Of a DNA stretch of 5,354 nucleotides, positions 1 to 5,354 are shown in pieces (positions within the stretch are counted from its first letter, which is position 1; each line of letters opens with the position of its first letter). Location: NCBI GenBank assembly GCA_007127275.1, contig SKZP01000089.1, positions 1-5,354 of the forward strand. Direction: 5' to 3'. The stretch comes from Planctomycetota bacterium (GTDB lineage: Bacteria > Planctomycetota > UBA8742 > SKZP01). A program made the translations under genes and the position numbers. The notes under the pieces are model-generated. The model did no database searches. It saw only the letters and a list, made by a program, of their open reading frames with translations, and was not told where the DNA came from.

Positions 1-2490
1 ATCTGGAACGAGATCACTGGCGAGGGGATTGTCGTCGCCTTCGCCTACGGGCTGTTGCTGCTTGCGTTGCTAAGCCCCATGCTGCTCGCGGCCTGGGCGT
101 ATGTGCGCGTGAACCTGCAGTGGTTCGTCGAAGAATTCGCGCGTTTCGTGCGCTCCACCTCGCTGCGCATTGTCACGGTGATCCTTTCCGGCGCGGCCAT
201 CCTGACGCCGTTCGTGCTGCAGCTCATGCCGCGCATTCCCCCGGAGGGGCCGCGCGAAGACGTCGTGTACCTCTCGCTGGCGCGCCTGCTTGCCGCGCTC
301 GGCTGCGGCTTGGCGGCCTACTTCAGCTTTCGGCTGCGGCACACCTGGATGGACGTTCGCACCGAAGGGATCTTGCGCGCCATTGGCTACGCATGCCTGT
401 TCCTCGCCACGGCGCAACTCGTGCGCATCGGCGTCGTCACCGGAGAAGGGGCGCTGGCCTGGGGACTGACGTTCGCAGCGGCGGCCTGCGAGATGCTGGC
501 CGCGCTCGTCCTCGTGCCGGCGGCAACCGTGTCGCTCGCCCGGCTGGTGGCCGAGCTCGACGCCTCGCGACTGGGCCGCACCCTGCTGCGGCTGCGCGAG
601 GCGCTCGCTTTCGTGGTCGGCTTCGGCTTTTTCGTCGTGCTCGGCCACAGCGCGCTGACCTACCACGAAAACCTCGCCGCGGCGGGCCACGCGACCGAGG
701 GTGTGCCCGACGAGTTCGTCTGGCTTGCACTGCTCTTCGCCCTCGCCGCGGGGCTGTTCGTCTGGGCGCTAATGCCGCTGTGGCTCTTCGTCGGACGCAC
801 GTTGTGGTCGTTGAGCATGCTGCCGTGGTTGTTCATTGGCGTGGCGCTGTCGTTGTTCTTCGTCTCCGGCGTGTTTCAAGCGTTCGACGAAGCGTGGCAC
901 TTCGACGCCGCGCTGACGCGCCAGCACTACGCGACCAACACCGGCGCCGGCCTCGCGTTGACCGCCGCGCTCGGCATCCTGCTGATGATGCGCAGCCAAG
1001 TGCGCTTCCGCGTCTACGGCGACACCACCGGCGACGAGCCGAACGAGGCAAGCGCTTGCCGCCGCCTCATGGAAAAGCTCGCCACCTCATTCGTCCGCAA
1101 CGTCGAGGACATCTTCGGCAAGCCGCGACGCGACCTGTTCATCAGGCGCCTGGAAGAGTCGCTCAACAAGGGGGAGCCACCGACGGGGCGCATCCGTATC
1201 TCACCGGATGCGCTTACCGACCCCGGCGCCGAAAGGCTCGACTGGCCGCACTTGCGCCGACGCCTTCGCGTGCAGTTTCACCGCGTCACGAACGTGTTCA
1301 TGGACGAGTTCGGCTGGCCGCTCTACCGAAAGGCGCTTGCGAACCTGCACGACGGCCTCTACTGGCAGGAGCGCGAACTCGCCCACCAACACCTGTTCGG
1401 GCGCACCAACTGGGGCGTGCAACTGATCCACTACGAAGACGTGCGCCTCACCCCCGAGCGCAAGCGGGAGATCTTTTCGCGCATCCCGCTGCTGCGCGGC
1501 TTTGACGAGGCGGAACTCTACGCCCTGATGGGCCGCTTCGCCGAAGAATCCTTTCGCACCGGGGAAGTGGTGTTCCGTCCCGGTGACGAGTCGGACAAAT
1601 TCTACGTAGTGCTCTCCGGCTGCATTGCCATTGAACGCGCCGAGGAGGAGCCGGACGCCCCACAGGCCCACCTTCGACGCGGCGACTACTTCGGCGAACT
1701 CGCCCTGATCAAGCGCGCCACACGCACCGCCACGGCACGCTGCCTCGAACCGACCGTGATGCTCTCCTTGGACCGTCGCACCTACCGCAGTCTCGCCGAG
1801 CGCTACGGCGCCATTGAGCGAAAGATCCAGGAAGGCTTCGACTTCCTCGACCTGCTCGACGAGATGCCCATCTTTCAGGCCATGAGCCACCAGCGCGTGC
1901 GCGAGGTGGCGACCTGCATGAACCTCATGCGGCTCTCCCCCGGCGAGGTGGTGGTCCGCCAAGGCGACGTCGGCGAAAGCTTCTTCGTCGTGCGCGAGGG
2001 AGGCTTCGCAGTGATTCGCAACCACGGCGAGATTGACGAAACGACCGTGGCGGAACTCGAACGCGGCGACTACTTCGGCGAGGTGGCACTGCTGGAGTCG
2101 GTGCCGCGTACGGCGAGCGTCGTCGCGTGGAGCGAGGGAGAGCTTCTGGAACTCAAGCGCGACGACTTCGACCGCTTGCTCGGCAAATACGTCGCCCTCG
2201 CCCCCAGCCGTGCCGCCGCGGTTGTGCGCCGGATGCACGAGACACGCACCCAAGTGCGCACCGCCGGCGGCGCCGCCGCGGGGCAAGCACGTCGCGGCTT
2301 CGTGGACAAGACCGCGTTGCGCTCTCGTACAAATTTGCTTCCACGTCCCAGTGCCCGTCAACGGAAGGTCGACCTCACGGGCGAGCGAGACTCCCGCGCA
2401 CCTGCGAAGCCACAAACCGGCGGAACAACCACCATCCACGGCCGGCAAGCGGATGACGAGGACCCCCGCGGCACACCGCTGGAAACCTAG
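1..2490 (+). CDS. Multi-pass membrane protein with tandem cyclic-nucleotide-binding domains (5' partial)
   Basis: The reading frame is open from base 1, so the true start lies upstream; 829 residues are visible and the gene ends at a TAG. Residues below count from base 1. About nine hydrophobic segments lie near 10-33, 54-75, 88-110, 122-146, 151-177, 200-221, 238-264, 268-294 and 312-330. A charged, presumably cytoplasmic linker (about 331-490) follows. Next come two cyclic-nucleotide-binding domains, about 492-605 and 620-730. Each carries a phosphate-binding cassette close to that of protein kinase A regulatory subunits: RGDYFGELAL...RTAT (E566, R575) and RGDYFGEVALL...PRTAS (E694, R703). 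The tail (about 749-829) is rich in R, K, T and P and looks disordered. By family knowledge the Glu and Arg bind the ribose and phosphate of cAMP or cGMP, so both sites look competent. No potassium-channel filter (TxGYG-like), kinase, GGDEF or phospholipase motif is visible. I do not recognise the membrane part, and the output function is unknown. The domain call is confident. Confidence 0.9.
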   Translation: MWNEITGEGIVVAFAYGLLLLALLSPMLLAAWAYVRVNLQWFVEEFARFVRSTSLRIVTVILSGAAILTPFVLQLMPRIPPEGPREDVVYLSLARLLAALGCGLAAYFSFRLRHTWMDVRTEGILRAIGYACLFLATAQLVRIGVVTGEGALAWGLTFAAAACEMLAALVLVPAATVSLARLVAELDASRLGRTLLRLREALAFVVGFGFFVVLGHSALTYHENLAAAGHATEGVPDEFVWLALLFALAAGLFVWALMPLWLFVGRTLWSLSMLPWLFIGVALSLFFVSGVFQAFDEAWHFDAALTRQHYATNTGAGLALTAALGILLMMRSQVRFRVYGDTTGDEPNEASACRRLMEKLATSFVRNVEDIFGKPRRDLFIRRLEESLNKGEPPTGRIRISPDALTDPGAERLDWPHLRRRLRVQFHRVTNVFMDEFGWPLYRKALANLHDGLYWQERELAHQHLFGRTNWGVQLIHYEDVRLTPERKREIFSRIPLLRGFDEAELYALMGRFAEESFRTGEVVFRPGDESDKFYVVLSGCIAIERAEEEPDAPQAHLRRGDYFGELALIKRATRTATARCLEPTVMLSLDRRTYRSLAERYGAIERKIQEGFDFLDLLDEMPIFQAMSHQRVREVATCMNLMRLSPGEVVVRQGDVGESFFVVREGGFAVIRNHGEIDETTVAELERGDYFGEVALLESVPRTASVVAWSEGELLELKRDDFDRLLGKYVALAPSRAAAVVRRMHETRTQVRTAGGAAAGQARRGFVDKTALRSRTNLLPRPSARQRKVDLTGERDSRAPAKPQTGGTTTIHGRQADDEDPRGTPLET

Positions 2491-2505
2491 CGGGGACTAC
2501 GGTCC
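2476..2505. terminator. Tandem hairpins at the convergent junction, possible transcript 3' end
   Basis: Read on the + strand, bases 2476-2482 (CCGCTGG) pair with 2486-2493 (CCTAGCGG, T2488 bulged) around an AAA loop, giving seven base pairs. Directly after, 2494-2497 (GGAC) pairs with 2502-2505 (GTCC) around a TACG loop. As RNA this is C(UACG)G, one of the known very stable UNCG tetraloops. The first hairpin contains the stop codon of the upstream membrane-protein gene and the second contains the stop codon of prmC. There is no T-tract on either side, so this is not a classic intrinsic terminator. It could be a bidirectional 3'-end structure, or chance pairing in GC-rich DNA. Confidence 0.3.
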
Positions 2506-3465
2506 GTCGCGCCGCTCGAGGGCGAAAACGCGCTCAATCCCCGCAAGGTCCTTGCGAATCTCCGGCTCCGAACGCCACCCCGGAAGCGACGCGGCCCACT
2601 CGGCAAGCGCCGGCGCCTGGCCGAGGCCGAGCTCGAGAACGAGCCAGCCCCCCGGGCGCAGCCACCTACGCGCCTCGTCAATCAGCAGCCGTTGCACCGC
2701 GGATCCCCCCTCGCCCGGCTCGCCGGCAAACAAGGCAACCGACGGCTCGGCGAGCACCTCCGGCCGCAGCGACACGGCGTCAGCCGGGTCCACATACGGC
2801 GGGTTGCTTACAATCACGTCGACCATTCCGCGCAGGTCATGCGTGCCCATGACGCGCATGCACGCCGTCGCCGCCTCGGACTCGGGCTCGTAGGCCGCCT
2901 GCAACAGCGCGTCAAAACCGTCGCCATGTACGAGCCCGACTCGTTCGTCGAGGCCGTGCAGAAACACATTGTCGGCGGCGACGGTCAGCGCCGTGTCGCT
3001 GACATCCACGGCAATGGCCCGCATCCCCGGATCCGAAAGGCCAATGGCAATGGGCAAGCAACCGGAGCCGGTGCCGATGTCGAGCAACGTCCATTCGCCG
3101 CGCTCCTCTTCCGCCGGACGTTGCGAGAGAACGAACTCGACAAGGTGCTCGGTTTCGTTGCGCGGAATCAGCACCTCCGGCGTCACACGCAGCCGGTGAC
3201 CGTAAAACTCGACGGCCTCGACAAGGTAGGCAAGCGGAGTGCCGTTCAGCCGCCGCTCGAGCAGTGCCTCCGCCTCGTTGCGCTGGACCTCGCTCAATGC
3301 GAGCTCGTCGTGTGCGAGCAGACGTTCCCGCGGCACCTCGACAACATGCGCGAGAAGTACCTGGGCGACGAGATGCGCCGCGGAGATGCCACGCTCGCTC
3401 AAGCGGCGCCGCGCCGAGAGCAACCATTCACGTCGTGTAATCGTTTCGCGGGCGCCGCTGCCCAT
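2497..3465 (-). CDS. prmC: Peptide chain release factor N5-glutamine methyltransferase PrmC (HemK)
   Basis: This 322-residue enzyme uses S-adenosylmethionine to methylate the glutamine of the GGQ motif in release factors RF1 and RF2, which speeds peptide release at stop codons; it acts in the cytoplasm. An N-terminal helical domain (about 10-110, REWLLSARRRL onward) binds the release factor and ends in GTPLAYL and LIPRNETEHLVE, matching the family's GxPxAYL and LIPRPETE blocks. The Rossmann methyltransferase domain has motif I LLDIGTGSGCLPIA (127-140), an acidic AVDVS (152-156) and the diagnostic SNPPYV (220-225), whose NPPY holds the substrate glutamine. PEVLAEPSVALFAG and LRPGGWLVLELG follow. 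It is about 45 residues longer than E. coli PrmC, partly from an insert around 188-214. The ATG was chosen because the next in-frame start (TTG, codon 15) would cut the conserved N-terminus. A GAAGG lies only 1 base upstream, too close for a standard ribosome site. prfA, its frequent partner, is not adjacent: the gene diverges from purB and converges on the membrane-protein gene. Confidence 0.95.
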   Translation of the reverse strand: MGSGARETITRREWLLSARRRLSERGISAAHLVAQVLLAHVVEVPRERLLAHDELALSEVQRNEAEALLERRLNGTPLAYLVEAVEFYGHRLRVTPEVLIPRNETEHLVEFVLSQRPAEEERGEWTLLDIGTGSGCLPIAIGLSDPGMRAIAVDVSDTALTVAADNVFLHGLDERVGLVHGDGFDALLQAAYEPESEAATACMRVMGTHDLRGMVDVIVSNPPYVDPADAVSLRPEVLAEPSVALFAGEPGEGGSAVQRLLIDEARRWLRPGGWLVLELGLGQAPALAEWAASLPGWRSEPEIRKDLAGIERVFALERRDGP

Positions 3466-3481
3466 ACCTTCGTTTCGTTTC

Positions 3482-3498
3482 CCGTGAATGCTTCACGG
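3482..3498. promoter_or_regulatory. Perfect inverted repeat in the prmC leader, possible operator or RNA hairpin
   Basis: CCGTGAA (3482-3488) and TTCACGG (3492-3498) are exact reverse complements separated by TGC, a 17-base dyad with 7-bp arms. It lies 16 bases upstream of the prmC ATG on the minus strand. In DNA it has the size and symmetry of a dimeric repressor site. In prmC mRNA it would be a short 7-bp hairpin with a 3-nt loop just ahead of the start. No regulator gene is visible next to it, so the role is inference. Confidence 0.35.
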
Positions 3499-3763
3499 CC
3501 CATGATCTCTGAACTGTCCGCCGCAACCCGCGCCATCCTGCCGCTGCAATCCCTCCGGCGCAAGCCCCCAAACGCAAAGGTCGCAGACGCTTCCTACTCG
3601 GTTTGTGGCGCACGGCGGCGGGCGCGAAGGCCCGGCCTACGCAGTACCGGCAAACGCTGAATTCTTACCGCCCAACAATGGCCGGATGCCCCCGATACAA
3701 CGCACCCTCCACTCGCCCCTCGCCACCGTTTCCCGCCACAACGCACGGAACCACAGCGCAAGT

Positions 3764-3776
3764 GTGGCGACGCCAC
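3764..3776. promoter_or_regulatory. Short perfect inverted repeat upstream of purB
   Basis: GTGGCG (3764-3769) and CGCCAC (3771-3776) are exact reverse complements around a single A, 67-79 bases upstream of the purB ATG. It overlaps the -35 element of the only promoter candidate found for purB, which would suit a repressor site. The arms are only 6 bp and GC-rich, so chance is a real alternative. Confidence 0.22.
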
Positions 3777-3793
3777 GACGGCACTGCTACGCT
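3765..3793 (+). promoter_or_regulatory. Weak sigma70-like promoter candidate for purB
   Basis: TGGCGA (3765-3770, three of six matches to TTGACA) is followed after 17 bases by TACGCT (3788-3793, TAnnnT). A TG one base before the -10 (3785-3786) gives an extended -10 layout. The -10 ends 49 bases before the purB ATG. The match is poor and GC-rich bacteria often have degenerate promoters, so this is only the best candidate seen. Confidence 0.2.
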
Positions 3794-3842
3794 CCTTGCG
3801 CCTGCTTCGCGTACCGCTTGCAACCGAACAACGACGACGACA

Positions 3843-5285
3843 ATGGCTGATACGGACTTTTACCGCTCCCCGCTCGGCGGGCGCTATGCAAGCGAAGCGA
3901 TGCGCAGCGTGTTCTCCGAGCGCCACCGCTTCGAAACATGGCGGCGCCTGTGGGTGGAGCTTGCCGCGGCACAGCATGCCTTGGACCTCGGGGTACGTGC
4001 GGAACAAGTGGCGGCGCTGCGCGAGCACGTCCAAATGCGCGAAGCCGACTTCGACGTCGCAACACAGCGGGAGCGCGAAGTGCGTCACGACGTGATGGCA
4101 CACGTACACGCCTTCGGCGAAGCCGTCCCCGCCGCCAAGGGAATCATCCACCTCGGGATGACCAGCTGCGACATCACCGACAACGCCGAGCTGATTCTCG
4201 TGCGCGACGGCTTCGAAATCCTCCACGGCCGGCTCGTGCAGCTTGTGCGGCAACTCGCGGACTTCGCCGAGCAAACCCGCTCGCTGCCCACACTCGGCTT
4301 CACCCACTACCAGCCGGCGATGCCCACCACGGTGGGCAAACGTGCCGCTACCTGGCTGCAAGAGTTCTGGTGGGCGGCGCAGCGCCTCGAAACCGTCCGC
4401 GAGGAGCTGCCCTTGCGCGGCCTCAAAGGGGCAACGGGGACGCAGGCAAGCTTCCTCGCGCTGTGCAACGGCGACGCCGCGAAGGTGGAGGAACTCGAAC
4501 GCCGCTGGGCGACAGCCCTCGGCTTCGAACGGGTCGTGCCGATCACGGGGCAGACGTATCCCCGCACGCTGGACGCAATGATTCTCGAGCCCCTTTCGCT
4601 ACTCGCCGACGCGGCGGCGAAGTTCGCCAACGACCTGCGCTTGCTTGCCAATCTGCGCGAACTCGAAGAGCCGTTCGGCAAGCAACAGGTCGGTTCCTCG
4701 GCGATGCCGTTCAAGCGAAACCCCATGCGCTGCGAGCGAATCAACGCATTGTGCCGCAGCCTCGTCCACCTCGTGCCCAACGCGCACGCGACCGCCCAGG
4801 CCCAGTGGCTCGAACGAACCCTCGACGACTCGGCGAACCGACGCATCACCCTGGCAGAGTCGTTCCTGCTCGCCGACGCCATCCTTTTGCTGGCCGTCGA
4901 CGTCACCGGCGGCATGGTGGTCAACGAAGCGGTGATCCGTGCAAACCTCGAACGCGAGCTGCCCTTCCTTGCCGCGGAGCCCATTCTGATGGCGGCGGTA
5001 CAACAAGCCGGCGGCGACCGCCAGGAGCTGCACGAGCGGCTGCGCCGGTACACCCACGAAGCGGTCACCGAACTCAAAGCCGGCAAGCCGCACGCGCTAG
5101 AGGAGAAGCTGCGCGGCGACGCCACCTTCGGCACGCTCGACCTCGAAGCACTGCTGGATCCCGGCAATCCCGTTCACATCGGCCGCGCCCCGCAACAAGT
5201 CGAGGAATTCTTGCAAGCAACCATCCGACCGTGGCTGGCCGAGCGCACCAACGTTGCCCCCCCCGACGGCGACGTGCGCGTATAA
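3843..5285 (+). CDS. purB: Adenylosuccinate lyase, human-like (ADSL) type
   Basis: The product has 480 residues, close to the 484 of human ADSL and longer than the roughly 430 of Bacillus-type PurB. It removes fumarate from SAICAR in de novo purine synthesis and from adenylosuccinate in AMP formation, as a cytoplasmic homotetramer of the fumarase/aspartase superfamily. Motifs, recalled against the human protein at a constant offset of 4: FYRSPLGGRYAS at the N-terminus; RHDVMAHVH (81-89, H82 matching human His86); LPTLGFTHYQPA (148-159) with the general acid H155 (human His159); GTQASF (199-204); and the flexible signature loop GSSAMPFKRNPMRCER (284-299) with catalytic S285 (human Ser289). ERTLDDSANRRI (324-335) and the C-terminal LLDP (437-440) also match. 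The start is the ATG opening MADTDFYRSP, which aligns with human DSYRSPLASRYAS. The frame stays open for 80 codons upstream, but that stretch is low-complexity and matches nothing known to me. No Shine-Dalgarno is seen: the ATG follows an ACGACGACGACA run. Confidence 0.97.
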   Translation: MADTDFYRSPLGGRYASEAMRSVFSERHRFETWRRLWVELAAAQHALDLGVRAEQVAALREHVQMREADFDVATQREREVRHDVMAHVHAFGEAVPAAKGIIHLGMTSCDITDNAELILVRDGFEILHGRLVQLVRQLADFAEQTRSLPTLGFTHYQPAMPTTVGKRAATWLQEFWWAAQRLETVREELPLRGLKGATGTQASFLALCNGDAAKVEELERRWATALGFERVVPITGQTYPRTLDAMILEPLSLLADAAAKFANDLRLLANLRELEEPFGKQQVGSSAMPFKRNPMRCERINALCRSLVHLVPNAHATAQAQWLERTLDDSANRRITLAESFLLADAILLLAVDVTGGMVVNEAVIRANLERELPFLAAEPILMAAVQQAGGDRQELHERLRRYTHEAVTELKAGKPHALEEKLRGDATFGTLDLEALLDPGNPVHIGRAPQQVEEFLQATIRPWLAERTNVAPPDGDVRV

Positions 5286-5354
5286 GGGACGGAAGCGAAC
5301 CCGCGGCGTTGTCCTGAACCTTTTGTCAAATGGGATTCGTAACAAGCCCAGGGG
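5286..5354. other. Non-coding 3' flank of purB, cut by the window edge
   Basis: Sixty-nine bases follow the purB stop. The last part is slightly AT-richer and contains TTGTCA (5323-5328), five of six matches to a -35 element, but no -10 at a fitting distance lies inside the window. Imperfect GGAC/GTCC pairing (5287-5290 with 5311-5314) followed by CCTTTT could be a weak terminator; I would not rely on it. Confidence 0.4.

Larger units (their letters stand above)
3466..3842. other. Divergent intergenic region between prmC and purB (377 bases)
   Basis: This region must hold the start signals of both divergent genes. It contains two perfect short inverted repeats and a weak promoter candidate, listed separately. 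Open frames cross it on both strands but have no ribosome site, recognisable motif or conserved composition. I see no tRNA, no riboswitch core and no full PurR-type operator. No convincing -35/-10 pair was found for prmC on the minus strand. Confidence 0.7.

Noticed and set aside
120..1505. Overlapping + strand frame of 461 codons inside the membrane-protein gene
   Set aside because: Its composition is extreme (Arg/Ala/His-rich) with no domain, as expected for an off-frame reading of GC-rich coding DNA.
1201..2448. Long minus-strand open frame (415 codons) antisense to the membrane-protein gene
   Set aside because: It mirrors the real gene, has no recognisable motif and is typical of antisense open frames in GC-rich DNA. 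The + frame carries clear domain motifs.
2240..2490. Suspected frameshift in the tail of the membrane-protein gene, since the tail looks unlike the domains
   Set aside because: No alternative frame gives a better continuation. A basic, Thr/Pro-rich disordered tail is plausible.
3571..3580. ACGCAAAG, resembling half of the E. coli PurR operator
   Set aside because: Only a half-site is present with no inverted partner, and it lies more than 260 bases from purB.
3428..3613. Minus-strand 61-codon frame overlapping the prmC start
   Set aside because: It is Arg-rich with no ribosome site or domain, and it overlaps a conserved gene start in another frame.
3628..3638. AGGCC-C-GGCCT palindrome in the intergenic region
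   Set aside because: The arms are only five bases and purely GC-rich apart from the ends; this is expected by chance here.
2692..3660. + strand frame of 322 codons opposite prmC
   Set aside because: The minus strand encodes an unmistakable PrmC with NPPY and SAM motifs; this is its antisense shadow.
3605..3850. Possible 81-codon leader peptide overlapping the purB start by 8 bases
   Set aside because: There is no ribosome site, its start would be GTG, the composition is low-complexity and it lacks any known leader motif. The overlap alone is weak evidence for coupling.

Overview
This is a GC-rich bacterial window with three protein-coding genes, arranged + / - / +. No RNA gene, mobile element or CRISPR array was seen. 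The visible genes do not fix the organism. High GC, a human-type adenylosuccinate lyase, a poor or absent Shine-Dalgarno sequence at both visible starts and a large membrane protein with tandem cyclic-nucleotide-binding domains suggest a Gram-negative-type lineage such as Planctomycetota, Myxococcota or a relative. That placement is inference only.

Layout: (1) Positions 1-2490 (+) hold the 3' part of a gene whose start lies outside the window. Its product has about nine visible membrane segments, an unassigned cytoplasmic linker of about 160 residues, two cyclic-nucleotide-binding domains in series and a disordered basic tail. (2) Positions 2497-3465 (-) hold prmC, the release-factor glutamine methyltransferase. 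It converges on gene 1 with only 6 bases between the stop codons, and two small adjacent hairpins sit at the junction. (3) Positions 3466-3842 are a 377-base divergent intergenic region with two perfect short inverted repeats, one just upstream of prmC and one overlapping a weak promoter candidate for purB. (4) Positions 3843-5285 (+) hold purB, a complete 480-residue adenylosuccinate lyase of the animal/human-like type. (5) Positions 5286-5354 are short non-coding sequence running off the window.

The genes do not form an operon, since each neighbouring pair is convergent or divergent. prmC and purB are housekeeping genes (translation termination; purine synthesis). The membrane protein is probably a sensor or effector controlled by a cyclic nucleotide, but its output cannot be read from this window. 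I see no clear new multi-gene system. The membrane/tandem-cNBD protein is the least ordinary item, followed by the human-type purB and the enlarged PrmC.
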